Below are positions 10,394-21,571 of a stretch of DNA of 64,000 nucleotides, one piece after another; positions within the stretch are counted from its first letter, which is position 1, and every line of letters begins with the position of its first letter. The notes under the pieces are model-generated. The model worked only from the letters and a program-made list of their open reading frames with translations. It was not told the DNA's origin and did no database searches. The position numbers and the translations under genes are program-made. This DNA is from Heterohyrax brucei (lineage: Eukaryota > Chordata > Mammalia > Hyracoidea > Procaviidae), in the NCBI GenBank assembly GCA_028571685.1, contig CM053144.1, positions 98,238,171 through 98,302,170 of the forward strand, read 5' to 3'.

Positions 10394-12048
10394 TCCTTTG
10401 TTGGTTATTTTTCATTTATGCCTAGCTTTTTTAAAAAGTGCCTCCTTATCTTTAATTTTGGCAAGTTTGATTATAATATACCTTGTTGTCTTTCTTTGGG
10501 GATTTGCCTTGTGTAGAGTCTGATATGCATCTTGGGTAGCTATTTTCTTATCTGTCATGATGTCAGAGAAGTTTTCTTCTAGCAAATCTTTGACAGTTCT
10601 CTCTGTATTTTCTTTTATTCCCCCATTCTAGTACTCTAGTCACTCATAGATTCTTCTTCTTCATAGATTCCCACATAATTCTTAGCACTTGTTGATTTTT
10701 TAAATTCTTTTATCCAATTTTTGCTCAAATATGTTGTTTATGTACTTCTTCAGTCTCACTAATTTGATCTTCTATTGCCTCAGTTCTGTTCCTTTGACAT
10801 TCTTTTTTGTTATCTAATTCTGTAATTTTGTTATTAATTTTCTGAATTTCTAATTCTTGCCACTCAGTGCTTTCTTGCAGCTTGTTCAATCTATCATCAT
10901 GCTTGGCTGCATTTGTCTCCTCATCTCCTTCTTCATCTCTTGAAAATTTCTAAACATTAATCATTCGTATTTTACCTCTCATAATTCCAAGAAGTTCTCT
11001 TTTTCAGTAAAATTTGTTACACTACTTTGATATGGACTGCTATTTCTGAGTCATCAGTAAATTGTAGTTATTTATTTTATGCTTGCCTACTGTGTTCTAG
11101 CTTCTCATTTTAAAATGTACCATTTATTTTTCTTATATAGATTCAGCTCAAATGTCCAGGTGGTCAGTCACCAAATATGTGATGCAGGCTCTCATCTACT
11201 GTCCTAGACAGGCAGAAGTCATCGGTATAGGCACAGATGTCCTCCTGAAGCTTCTGAGAAAGGCAGGGTACTAACAGCCATCTCTGAATATCTGTGAGGT
11301 TGGTGTATTCCCTTATGTCTGAATCTAGCTGAAGAAACAGTTTCTGCCCTGATTTTCGGGCTTACAGGAGTCAGCAGAAAAAAAAAAATTTTTTCCTTTC
11401 CTCCCTTTCCACAAGTGTGCTAAACTGTTCCCCCTCCAAGTCTTGAAGAACAGCTGAGGGCGGGCTTAAGGAGCCCTACTTTCACCTCAGTCAATGGTAT
11501 CAGACTACAGAGCCTGACACAGTATAGAGAAGGAACAGTGAGAACTATTCAGGGCACACTTAAGGAGTCATACTTTTAGCTCAGCTAAATGGTCAGACTC
11601 TAAGGTCATGTGAAGTTCAGAGAAAGGAGAGTGGAGGTTTGGGAGGAGGGAGGTAGAACTATTTCAAAGAAAAGATACAGATCTGCATGTGCTACATTAC
11701 ATGCAAAGACACAGCTTCCAATGACCCGGCACTGTCCCTCACTAGCTCCAGAGACATGAGTGGATCCTCTAGACAATCACCTCCACTGTGGGGAACACCC
11801 ACCAACTTCCACACTGAGCCCACCACGCAGCAGCCACTGCCACTTCCCTGAACATCAGGTCTTTCTAGTCTTACACGCTTCCAGTGCTATTCTCTCTTCC
11901 CATTTGCTCAGTCTGGTTTCTCAACTTTCCCTTTGATGTTCAGGGCTCCCAGGATGTCACACATACTGGGTTCATTCATTCTTTTGTGTCTTTGTAGTTA
12001 GAAGTGTCACAGCAAGCATCTGTCTACTCTGCCATCTTGGCCCCTCCC

Positions 12049-12469
12049 TGAGGAATAACTGTTAACAATGAAAACTTTCAAGCCATGAGAAACCAATTTA
12101 AGTTATCTTATTAAACAAAATGCCCTTTGCAAACCTAGAGAACTTGGATTCAATTCTGGCAAAACATGTTTAACCAAGAGTTCTGATGTGTAGGAAGGAA
12201 CACAGCAGCAAGCAATAGAGAAAGGAAGTGGAGAGAGGGGAAATTATCTTTGGTTCAAAGTAAGACTTCTAGTGGGAGTCGTGATGTGCAGCCTGGAGGG
12301 GAGCACAAAGACCTGAAAGGAGAGAAGCTGACAGAGGATGGCAAATTTATCAGGGTCAAAATAAGTGGGATATTGTTTAGGAAAAGAACCTAAAGTCTAG
12401 CCTGTTCATAAAAGTTTTAAATTTTATTAACAAACATTATATAATAAAGGTTTTGCCAACTTGATGGCA
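12049..12469. other. Unique DNA, no feature seen
   Basis: Flank of the L1 5' end. No gene, RNA or clear repeat could be recognised. Confidence 0.5.
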
Positions 12470-12866
12470 CTTGGCTTTGGCTGCTGAGTACTCTTCCAAT
12501 TCAAACTGTGGTATTGGTGAAGAATACTGAATCTCACAGACTGCTAAAAGAATAAGCTAATCAGTTTTGGAAGAAACAACCAGAATACTCTTTAGAAATC
12601 AAAATGACAAGACTTCCACTTTTTTAGCTTAGACACATCTTCAGGAAAGACCAGTCATCAGAAAAGGACTTCATATTTGGTAAGGCAGAGGGTCTATGAA
12701 AAAGAGGAAACCTTCAATGAGACGGACTGACACAATAGTTGCAACAATGAGCTCACATGTACTATTGATCATGCAAATGGCACAGAACAAGGCAATGTTT
12801 CGTTCTGCTTTATGTAAGGTCAGTACGAGTATGAAGCAACTCAATAACAACTAACAAGTTCAGGTG
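12470..12866 (+). mobile_element. RTE LINE 3' fragment, 5'-truncated
   Basis: The last part of an RTE element: 'tggtattggtgaagaatact', 'ttttggaagaaacaacca', then 'cgttctgctttatgtaaggt' and a tail of 'aacaactaac'. It is diverged, with no usable frame. Such 5' truncation is usual for target-primed reverse transcription. Confidence 0.8.
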
Positions 12867-13170
12867 CTTGCCAGGCTACTGCCAATGACTGCTTTGAGAG
12901 CATATGGCACCGTCCCAATTCTGACTTTGTTAGTTCTCTGCCCTGTTTTGAGCTTATGGATATCCTAGATTGTTGTAGGTAGGTTGATGATGAATGGAGA
13001 GTGACAGAGATAAAAGTGCTTGTTGGAAATGTAGAAAGTTAAATGTAGGCCAGAAGATAAAGGGCATGAGAAATAAAAAGGAAGATGGATCTGGGAAAGC
13101 ACACCGGGACAGGGTCGGGAAGGACCTTGTAAGTCATGTTGAAGTTTGTACTTATCTGTTCTATTGGTAA
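12867..13170. other. Unclassified, possibly very old repeat
   Basis: No gene seen. The part around 13080-13150 ('gggaaggaccttgtaagtca') has the wording of an ancient mammalian interspersed repeat, but I cannot assign a family. Confidence 0.35.
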
Positions 13171-13613
13171 TAGCGTGTGTGATGGCTAAGAGTATGTGTC
13201 AACTTTGCTAGGCTATGATTATCAGTGTTTTGGTAGTCACATAATGCTGTGATCCCTTCTCTGTGGAGGTCTGATATGTGATCACCCCGATGATAAGATC
13301 TGCTGCGAGCAGCCAAGCAGTTGAAAGGGAGTTTCCTTGAGTATAGTGTAGCCTCAATTGAATACAAGCAGACAATCTAGCAAGGCTCAGGGACTTCTAC
13401 TTGTGTTGGACCCTGTAGCTGGCTCCTGTTTGTCTGACCTTTCAGGTTTGTGGGACTTGAGACAGCAACTTACCTGCTATTCTATGTGCCAGTCTTGGCA
13501 TTCATCAATCTTTGCAGCCTGTGACCAAGGATCCTGCTCTCTGACCTGACAATCTTGGCTTCACCAGTCCCTACAGGATAGAAGCTTCTACCCTGATCCA
13601 CAGATTTGGGGCA

Positions 13614-13827
13614 TTCCAGCCTCTGCAAACATGTGTGAGCCATTTCCTTGGGGGGGGTGTATATATATACACACATATGTATATATATACACTTATGTGT
13701 GTGTGTGTGTATATATATACACAAATGTATGCATACATATACATATGTGTGTGTGTGTATGTTTGTATACACACACACACACACACACACCCCAAGGAAA
13801 TGGCTCACACATGTTTGCAGAGGCTGG

Positions 13828-13829
<2 letters not shown>
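13614..13829. repeat. Perfect 40-bp inverted repeat around a TG/TA tract
   Basis: The 40 bases at 13614-13653 (starting ttccagcctctgcaaacatg) are exactly the reverse complement of 13790-13829 (ending gtttgcagaggctggaa). The 136-bp centre is almost entirely alternating purine-pyrimidine (TG, TA, CA), and much of it can also pair with itself. The left arm is in native LTR orientation; the right arm is an inverted duplicate. This could extrude as a long hairpin or cruciform and the centre could adopt Z-DNA. Three overlapping open frames here, rich in Cys-Val or Thr-His, are artefacts. Confidence 0.95.

Positions 13830-13864
<35 letters not shown>
13830..13864. repeat. (CA)n microsatellite
   Basis: A pure run of CA dinucleotides directly after the right arm of the inverted repeat, ending at the remaining LTR 3' end (attttatatgctttatatgc). 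Confidence 0.97.
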
Positions 13865-13872
<8 letters not shown>

Positions 13873-13922
13873 GCTTTATATGCTTTACTCGCTTTCCTTC
13901 TCTGGAGAACTCAGCTTAAGAC

Positions 13923-14864
13923 AGTGAACTGCCTATATAAATTATTTATATAAAGGGAGTGATACATTTAATCAAGTCAATTGTAAAAGTATAACTATGG
14001 TAGGTTATCTAAGGAAGACAAAGGCCATTTTGAAGAATATTGTAATAGTTGGAGAAAGCACGAACAAAGTTGCACCATGGCAGTGTGGCACAAATGAGGT
14101 TGAAAATAAAAGAGGGAGTCTAGCAGGCACAGATCTTAAACAGAAAGAAACTGATAATTACTGGTGCTCCTAATCCATGTAAGTATAAAGCTAGTGAAGC
14201 CATCTATACAAGAAGGGGGAAGCATGATCACGAATTTGGTTTAAAGTATGCTGACTTGGAACTAGTGATATAATCATCAATTTTTTAAACTTATTTTTAT
14301 TGCAATTCTTATTCCCATCAAGTAAATGACCATAGGAAACTTTAACTAACTAGGTGGATTTGTCACATAACAAAAGGTTTGTTTTTTTTTCACTCTGTAT
14401 AAAGTTGTTCTACCGGACTCCCTCAAATCATGATTTTCACCACTTCATCAAAACCAGAATTGAATCTCTCATAATTAGGTTTACAGAAAAATAATAAGGG
14501 ATTCTTTTGTGATAGGTGCAAATAAAGATTCTGTAGAAACATGTATATCAAAGAGAAGGACTGAGGAAAGGGGAAGACAAAAACAAGAAGAAAGGCAGAG
14601 AAATCAAAAAGGGAGAAGAACATGATGAATCCAAGGGCAAGAGCAACTAGTGTGGGAAAAGCAAGACAGCAGCATCGAAGCTTTGTAGTGAGTGAAGAAC
14701 CAGACTCAGTCATGGAAAATACTCTGATGTAAAAGATCAGGCAAAGCATCTCTCCTTCAAAGTCAAAGAGTCAAGTACCCTGGTGTGATCTTTAGAGTTG
14801 GAGGGAAGGCCTTTCTTAAAGGAGAAACCTGAAATAGCTTTGCAATTTCTAAAGCACTGTAACT
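13923..14864. other. Unique DNA, no gene seen
   Basis: No gene or confident repeat. A minus-strand frame of 108 codons at 14423-14749 is hydrophobic (Phe/Leu/Ser rich), as expected from the complement of purine-rich DNA. It lacks family resemblance and was not called. Confidence 0.5.
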
Positions 14865-15030
14865 CTGCTTCTTGCTGGCACTGTGACCTTGGGCGAATTG
14901 CTTTACCTTAGCTTCGGAGTCTGTATCAACGAAATATGGATAACACTTAAATGATATGAAAATTAAATGTTAAAATGCAGTATGGTGACTGGTACATAGA
15001 AAAGATTCAATAAACAGTAGTTATTATATC
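14865..15030 (+). repeat. MIR SINE
   Basis: An old mammalian-wide MIR. The core is recognisable: 'ctggcactgtgaccttgggc', then 'aattgctttacctta', and the 3' part 'gtgactggtacatagaaaag' ending in 'tcaataaa'. It is diverged at about the level expected for MIR. Confidence 0.75.
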
Positions 15031-15044
15031 AACAAAAATTACTG

Positions 15045-15637
15045 AAGTTGCCAAGGATTTCACTTTACTTGAAAGCCATAGTCAAGAAATCAAACAATAC
15101 ATTGCATTGGGAAAATCCACTAAAAAAGTCTTCTTTAAAGTGTTAAAAAAGAAAGATATCTCTTTAAGGATGAAGGTGTGCCATTAGCAAGCCACAGTAT
15201 TTTCAATCACCTCATATGCACGCAACAACCAGACAATGAATAACGAAGACTAACTGATGCATACAAACTTTGGTACTGGCAAAGAACACTGAATGTAACG
15301 TGGACTGCCAGAGAAATGAACATATTTGTCTTGGAAGAAGTGCAGCTAGACTATTTCTTAGAAGCAAGGATAACGAGACTTCCTCTCACATACTCAGGAC
15401 ATGTTATCAGCAGGGACTAGTTGCTGGAGAAGGACATCATTCTTGATACAGGATACTCCCCACCCCCCAAAAAAGGAAGACCCTTAATGAGACAGAGTGA
15501 CACAGTGTTTGCAACAATGGGCTCAAACACAGCAATGATTTTGAGGATGGTACAAGACCAGGTGGTGTTTCCCTCTGTTGTATACAGGGTCACTGTGAGT
15601 TGGAACAGACTCAATGGCACCTAACAACAATAACATT
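15045..15637 (+). mobile_element. RTE LINE 3' fragment, 5'-truncated
   Basis: The 3' part of an RTE element from 'gaagttgccaaggatttcac' to the tail 'ggcacctaacaacaataa'. Typical blocks are 'tggaagaagtgcagctagac' and 'gagacagagtgacacagtg', followed by a 'cagggtcactgtgagttgga' end that is shared with the SINE tails. The frame is broken. An L1 3' UTR begins almost directly after it. Confidence 0.85.
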
Positions 15638-15659
15638 ATATCAATTTTAAAAAATCATG

Positions 15660-16792
15660 TATGTGCTCAGTAAAACAAGTCAATCACAAAAAGACAAATA
15701 AGATATGAGACCACTATGAAAATTTTATAAATTATGAAAATTTATAAAAAGGTTTATACACAAAAAGAAACAATCTTTGATGGTTATGAGGCAGGGGAGA
15801 GGTGTTGAGTTAAAAACACTAAGCAGACAATAAACCAAAACCAAATCCCCTGCTCTCAAGTCAATTCTGACTCACAGTGATCCTATAGGACAGAGTAGAA
15901 CTGCTCCATAGAGTTTCCATGGAGCCTCTGGTGCATTTGAACTGTTAACCTTTTGGTTAGCAGATGTATCATTTAACCACTAAACAGACAATAAATAAGT
16001 GTTAACTTTGGTGAAAGATAAGACAGTACACAATACTGGGGAAGCCAGTACAACTTGTACAAAACAAGGTCTACCTGAGGGATTACTAGGCTGAGGGTTG
16101 CGGGGACCACGGTCTTGGGAAACATCTAGCTCAAAGGGTATTACATAGTTTATAACGAAAATGTTCTACATCCTGCTTTGGTGAGTAGCACCTGGGGTCT
16201 TAAGAGCTTGTGATTGGCCATCTAGGACACTCTACTGGTCTTACCCCATCTGGAACAAAGGAGAATGAAGAAAACCAAAGACATGAGAGAAAGATTAGTT
16301 CAAAGGGCTGATGGACTACAACTACCACAGCCTTCACCAGACTGAATCCACCACAACTAGATGGTGCCTGGATACCACCAATAACTTGTTGGACAAGGAT
16401 TATAACGGAGGATACTGGACAGAACTGGAGAAAATCGTAAAACAAAATTACAGCTCACCAAAAAAAAAAAGTACTTATTGGCCCCAAGACTAAGGCCCCT
16501 GGACACCCTTTTAATTCAGTGCTACAGTCAATCCTGAAGTTTACCCAACAGCCAAAGATTAGACAGGCCCATAAAACAAACTAAACTAAATAGGCACGTC
16601 AGCCCAGGGGCAAGGCTAAGGAGCCAGGAAGGGACAGGAAAGCTGGAAAGTGGGAACCCAGAGTTAAGAACACAAGACTTTTGATGTGCCATGGAGTTGG
16701 CAACAAATATTACAAACACGTGCATTAATTGTTTAATGAGAAACTAATTTGGTCGGTAAACCTTCATTTGAAGCACAATAGAAAAATAAGAA
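15660..16792 (+). mobile_element. LINE-1 3' end (tail type B), 5'-truncated
   Basis: End of L1 ORF2 and its 3' UTR. It opens with 'caatcacaaaaagacaaata', continues through 'ggttatgaggcaggggagag', has an internal A run near 16460, and ends with 'ggtaaaccttcatttgaagc' plus a short A-rich tail. The same order of blocks occurs at 27333-28473 with 31413-31662. A SINE has been inserted at 15834-15977. Confidence 0.85.
15834..15977 (-). repeat. AfroSINE inside L1 3' UTR, 17-bp TSD
   Basis: A full inverted SINE with the complement order: tail, body (gaactgctccatagagtttc), then the tRNA-like head (ttttggttagcagatgta). The flanking L1 sequence is duplicated as cactaagcagacaataa at 15817-15833 and cactaaacagacaataa at 15978-15994, one difference in 17, so the insertion is datably younger than the L1. 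Confidence 0.93.
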
Positions 16793-17387
16793 ACTCATAT
16801 AGGGGTTGCCAGCAAGCCACATAGGGGTTACAAAGCATTTAATAGTCCACCATGAAGTATTAATCCTTTGTCTTTTTCACTAATCTTTTATTAAAATGCA
16901 AGTCTACAAGGGTATTCAGTCACTAACACTGTAGGGTGAAGTCATTAAACGGATCCCATCTTCCGAATACAGGAGGGATTTATGGCAGCACAGTTACAAA
17001 ATAATATAGAGTACCAAAAAGATTGCAAGAGAAATAGAGAAATGTCCATTTTAAAATTTAGTATGGTTTCCCCTGCCATCAAGTATAGGAGAAAGTAGTA
17101 ATAAAATTCTGCTTTTCTTTTAACAATCTGAAAGAGACACAAGATTTCAAAGACAATGTCATACCTGAGAAAATTTGAAGTGAAAAGAATACAAATTTAG
17201 CAAAAAATACCAAATAGAAAGTAGAGGATTTGGATTTGAAATAAAAGGTATTGGCATGACTTTCAGGATTCTCATAGATTAGCAAACAAACATGTTCGAG
17301 GTGAGTTAGGGTCAGATTCCACAGAAACTAAAAAAACATAAGGTTTGGACACGGGGGACACAATATATACACACTGTTGACCCTAGT
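16793..17387. other. Unique DNA, no feature seen
   Basis: AT-rich sequence without a recognised gene or repeat. Short minus-strand frames here are hydrophobic and have no family resemblance. Confidence 0.5.
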
Positions 17388-17855
17388 TCTTTCTCTTTAT
17401 CATGTGTGGGGCATTTTGCTGTAACTCTAAACTTGGTCGGGTGACTTACTTTTGCCCCTGAAGCATTAGCAGATATGATCAAAGGCAGAGGCCTGGAAAG
17501 CCCTTGAGCATTTCTTGCTGTAAACCTTCATTCTTGTACCTCTGCTGTCATAACTATGAGAGCCTATCTGGCTACTTCTCCACAGGGTAAGACAAGTAGG
17601 GCAGAGGTCTATCTTCACTCATGCTGCTAGAGGCATACCCTGATCATCCAACAGCCAGCTGATTCTCAGACGTGACTGAGCACAGCTGTGGCCTACCAAG
17701 CTGACCAGCTGACCAGAGACAGATTAACAAGCGCAGTCAACACCAGGAGAACGGCCTGACCAAAGTACAGACTTGTGAGTAATAGTAAGTGCTTGCTTCT
17801 TTTAGCCACAAGTTTCAGGATAGTTTGTTACATAGCATTATCATGCCAACAGATC
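17388..17855 (+). mobile_element. MLT1-like (ERVL-MaLR) solo LTR
   Basis: An old LTR recognisable by 'agcattagcagatatgatca', 'gcagaggcctggaaagccct', repeated 'gaccagctgaccag' blocks, and a 3' end with 'gagtaatagtaagtgcttgc', 'tttagccacaagttt' and 'tagtttgttacatagca'. These follow MLT1 order. It is heavily mutated, so ends are approximate and no target duplication is claimed. Confidence 0.65.
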
Positions 17856-18059
17856 ATTTATTTATTCATATACACACAGACGCATACACATTTTGTTACT
17901 TGAATGAACTGTAATCCTTAACAGAGATTCTACCATACTTCATGGTTTCCACTTTAGCACTAGGTACTATGAACATAATTAAAAGTTTTTGAAAAATATT
18001 GATTGATAGATGGATTATGGGTTAACTACTGAATTATTTTAAAATGTTTTCAAGTGCTT

Positions 18060-18420
18060 TAGTGATTCTCAAAAGTTTTAGGTTTCAGGATTCCTTCACA
18101 CATTTAAAAATTATTGAAGATTCCCCAAAACTATTGTTTGCATGATTGCATCTACAATATCTAGTAAGAAATTAAAACTAAAAAATTTGAAAACACAAGA
18201 ATAACAAGCACCCATCCATTAGCAATCAGAATAATGAGTCATCACAAAGCATGTAGCCTCTGGAAAACACCACTATACACCCATTAGAGGATGAATGTAG
18301 AAAAGACAAATGAAATAGTATTTTAAGGGAGTTAAAACAGTACCCGACAACAGTAAATTACACATGAGTGTTAATAAATAGAAATCTTATAAAATTATGT
18401 GTTGTTTTCTTATTATCACT
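18060..18420 (+). mobile_element. hAT-like DNA transposon remnant
   Basis: Starts with 'tgattctcaaaagtttta', similar to the hAT-Charlie terminal 'tggttctcaaac'. It then has 'caggattccttcacacattt', 'aaaaattattgaagattccc' and 'agtaagaaattaaaactaaa', wording I associate with Charlie-type elements. No transposase frame remains. Right boundary unclear. Confidence 0.45.
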
Positions 18421-18995
18421 ACAAAATAGTCTTTAAAGTCAGCAAGTATGAGACAATTTTTACCTGCTGAGAAAGATATTTAATAGTTCTACACATTATT
18501 ACATCATCTTCATTTCTGCATAATAAAGGCTTCTTCAAAGCACCAATATAATCAGGATGTTACTTTTCTCACAAAAACAAATCAGTGAAAAACTCCCCAC
18601 ATTTCAGAGGCAAGACACAAAGACAGCTGAGCAAAAAATACAGACACTGCACAAAGCCACAGCATGACAAATAATAGATACGCATTCTGGCATAATTGAT
18701 TAGCACTCTGCATTTTGCAGATTATGTGGAGAAATACAAGGCCTGTTGTTCCCATACAATATATACTATTCCATTCTTAATTATAAAACCCTGGTTGAAG
18801 GAGATTGGCAATGTTTTATTTTTTCATGTCCTGCTATTTGGAATGTGGACATCCGGGCTAGACCCCCCAGAGCCATCTCAAACCGTGAGACAGTCTGAAC
18901 CATGGATGTCAAAGGTAAGGATGAGAAAGCATAATGCAGGAACTTGTATTTCTGAGGAGAACGAGGAGCTGCCAGATAATCCTGAATTACCTTCC

Positions 18996-19205
18996 TCGGG
19001 GGTCCCTGAGTGCTGCAAGCAATGAACAGGAGGACCGTGAACTAAGAGGAGGTGGTTCGAGCCCACTCAGAGGGGCCTCAGAAGAAAGTCCTGTCAATCT
19101 ACCTCCCCAAATTAAGCTGCTGAAAACCCTGTGGATCACAGCTCTACTCTGACACATGGGATCACCATGAATTGGAACTGACTCAGCAGCAACAGGTCTT
19201 GGTTG
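18996..19205 (+). repeat. AfroSINE, long subtype
   Basis: A SINE of the subtype with 'aggtggttcgagcccactca' as B-box region, followed by 'gaggggcctcagaagaaagt', an 'aaaaccctgtggatcacagc' body and a tail 'gggatcaccatgaattggaa'. The A-box region is interrupted. The same subtype lies at 21572-21775. Confidence 0.75.
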
Positions 19206-19207
19206 CC

Positions 19208-19262
19208 CCTCCCCAGGGTCGCCATGAGTCGGATCCGACTCCCCAGCACTTGGCTGGGCTCC
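19208..19262 (+). repeat. Second SINE/RTE tail fragment with intact CpGs
   Basis: A short piece 'gggtcgccatgagtcggatc' plus 'cgactccccagcac', which is the shared SINE/RTE tail. It abuts the preceding SINE. Its CpG sites are unmutated although most copies in this window have lost theirs. Confidence 0.55.
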
Positions 19263-19793
19263 ACAGGCTTCTTTTTATGCTGCTATTTTTCTTGTGGGGT
19301 GGGGGCAGGTGCCGGTGTGGTTCTTTTAGGTTAAGCCAACTTAATCCTAAAGGATATAATATATACTGATAGTAAATGTTTTAAAATTGAACTCCAAAAA
19401 GTCATACATATATACTAGTAGTTAAAAAAATAAATAACCAAACATATAGAAGAAAAAGTCAGCAAATTCTAGATAGCGAAAAGGTGAGACATAAACGAGA
19501 ACAAAAAATTTCCCACCCATATCTGACTAGTTGTAAGTTATATTGATAAAAATGTCTCAAAACACCCTTCTTTCCACTCATTATAAATCCTCTCTCTGTT
19601 TAAGGCACTAAAAATCATTGAATAAGAATGGAGGAAAACTAGTGATAGCATTCCTAGGATGATGTGGCTTTAAAAACATTTTATTAAAAGTTTTCAAAAC
19701 ATTAAATATCTGGATAGCTTTTGCCTGTATGTATCAGTTTTTGCTATAAGTAACAGAGTAATAAACATATTTGCTTAGACTGCTCTTCCACTT

Positions 19794-20302
19794 TGTCATG
19801 GATTGAATTGTGTCCCCCCAAAAATAGGTGTAGCCATGTGGCTGGGCCATGATTCCCAGTATCTTGTGACTGTCCTCCATTTTGTGGTTTCCCTAAACTG
19901 TATGTTAAAGGATTAGGGTGGCACTGTAAATCCCTTCATAGGATCACCTCCCTGCTCCACTGTAAAGGGAGCTTCCCTGGAGTGTGGCTTGCCCTACTCT
20001 GATCCTTTCATCCTGCAAGAGATAAAGGGAAAGAGAAGCAAGCAGAGAATTGGGAACCTCACACCATCAAGCAAGCAGCACCGGGAGAAGAGCGTGTCCT
20101 TCAGACCCAAGGTTCCTGCACCAAGATGCATCCTGGGCAAAGACGGATGCAATACCAGACTTTCCTCCAGAGCAGACAAGGGGGAAAGCCTTCCCCTGCA
20201 GTGGACATCCTGAATTTGGACTTGTAACCTACCAGACTCTGTGAGAATAAAGCCATCCACTCTGTGGTATTTCTGTTACAGCAGCCCCAGCTGACTAAAA
20301 CA
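19794..20302 (+). mobile_element. Solo LTR, MaLR/ERVL type, with perfect 5-bp TSD
   Basis: A 509-bp solo LTR from 'tgtcatggattgaattgtgt' to 'ctgactaaaaca', starting TG and ending CA. It is flanked by CACTT at 19789-19793 and 20303-20307. The 3' part holds an AATAAA-type signal ('gagaataaagccatccactc') followed by 'tatttctgttacagcag'. It is less mutated than the MLT1-like element at 17.4 kb and belongs with the copies at 712, 28624 and 49779. Overlapping frames here are by-products. Confidence 0.9.
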
Positions 20303-20307
20303 CACTT

Positions 20308-21571
20308 TATTATTTCTAAAGGTAGTTTTTTAAAATCATCAAAGTTTTTAAGGTCAAAAATAATAGTTGATATGGAAAAAATACCAAAAAAACAATCTTA
20401 TTTTCCCAGTCAATTACAGAGGAAGGTGGAAAAGTATATTTAGAAAAAGTATATACATGCAGTCTAACACTGAGGGGAAAAAGATCTTTACCCTAAATGG
20501 TAAATATTAAAAGCTACAGAGGAATGAATTTGCTATGTATTTCTTCCATTTATCTTAAACTTCTCAGTCTTTTAGTTTTTTTATTTGAAAATTACAAACA
20601 ATAATACAAACTCTTTTCCCAGATGAAGGCTGCTTGATGAAAGTTTATACAGAATACCGAAAATGTGCTCATAGTTATTTGCACTAACTAGAAATCTTAA
20701 CTTATCTCATAAGAACAGGCTTTACAGATCACGGAATGAAACCATTTTTCCTGAGTAGTTTTTAAGTAAACTAACACAGAGAGCAGTCCTCCAAAATTAT
20801 TAAATCATGAAACTTCAGAACTTCTAGGACTTAAGAAAATTCCTGATTATTCATCTGAGACTTTGTTTCATGAAGATTCTCATTTTCAGAAGATTCGAGG
20901 AAATTGTTCAGGAAAGGACCCCTGGATTATGACTGATGGCGTTCTACAGCATAGAAGCAAAGAAAGGCACAAAAGTTTCTCAGAGAAACTGCGTTTGGGA
21001 AAAATATATATCTTTATGTTAACAATTATTAAGGTCTTCACAGTTTCGTTTTTATTCAGTCTCCTTAAATTGCCATGGTTGCTTGAGTATTATCATACAC
21101 TCACTCCTCACTTATCAACATGGCTAGGTTTCAAAGACCAGGTTGTTGTGCAAAACAAAACAGCATTATGTGAAAACAGAGGTTGAAAACATCAGATCAC
21201 AAAATAGAGGATGACTACATACTACTGTAACTGTCAAATTACATTACATAACTGTCAAACCACTGGAAATCATAGCCCAGTCAAGATAACATATAACTTA
21301 AACTATCACAGCCAGCATCACTCCAGCCTCATACTTGGACACTCATCACTGTCAGACTGAGTTGTTAACGTACAAAATAAATAGTACATTTTTACTACTG
21401 TCATGAATGTGAAATGTTACCTAACAAGACAGTCAATAAGTGAGGACTAGGAATATTTAGGAAACTGATTTTTTTACACAAATGACTATAAAACATGCCA
21501 AAAATGTCAAAGGAACTTGAGCTAACATTGAAAAGTTCATACCATAATAACCTGATGAACTTGCTATTATT
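20308..21571. other. Unique DNA, no gene seen
   Basis: No recognised gene or repeat. A 107-codon plus-strand frame at 20863-21186 has no family resemblance. Confidence 0.5.

Larger units (their letters stand above)
7290..12048 (-). mobile_element. LINE-1, inverted, long but internally deleted
   Basis: An L1 retrotransposon running right to left. The 5' UTR starts at about 12048 with the complement of 'gggaggggccaagatggcag', the typical L1 start, and extends to roughly 10950. ORF1 remnants follow at 10140-10950, ORF2 endonuclease at about 9150-9700, the reverse transcriptase FADD neighbourhood at about 8590-8930, the ORF2 C-terminus at 7635-7990 and a 3' UTR to about 7290. The step from the RT block to the endonuclease near 8940 omits the first half of the RT domain, so the element has an internal deletion. 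There is no poly(T) at the left end. A solo LTR sits inside it at 8056-8522. Confidence 0.88.
13171..13922 (+). mobile_element. ERVL-like solo LTR enlarged by a microsatellite
   Basis: An LTR-like unit opening with 'tgatggctaagagtatgtgt' and closing with 'ttctctggagaactcagctt', the usual start and end of an ERVL-class mammalian LTR. Inside are 'agcagccaagcagttgaaag' and 'tggctcctgtttgtctgacc'. The 3' part, where an AT-rich polyadenylation region would lie, is replaced by TG/TA and CA repeats and an inverted copy of the LTR's own sequence (see the repeat at 13614-13829). Target duplications are not clear. Confidence 0.65.

Noticed and set aside
13482..13953. Open frames of 94-127 codons on both strands
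   Set aside because: They are produced by the TG/TA/CA microsatellite and its inverted flank, giving Cys-Val, Tyr-Ile and Thr-His repeats. Not coding.
14423..14749. 108-codon minus-strand frame
   Set aside because: Phe/Leu/Ser-rich because it is antisense to purine-rich DNA; no domain.
18902..18934. Kozak-like ATG followed by a donor-like 'gtaagg' (accatggatg, then tcaaaggtaagg)
   Set aside because: The exon would hold only four codons and no promoter or CpG island lies upstream. Probably chance.
18996..19205. tRNA-like A and B boxes
   Set aside because: These and all similar hits are SINE heads, not functional tRNA genes; no cloverleaf with paired acceptor stem was found.
20863..21186. 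107-codon frame resembling a small membrane protein
   Set aside because: A hydrophobic patch alone, in AT-rich DNA with no family match, is not enough.
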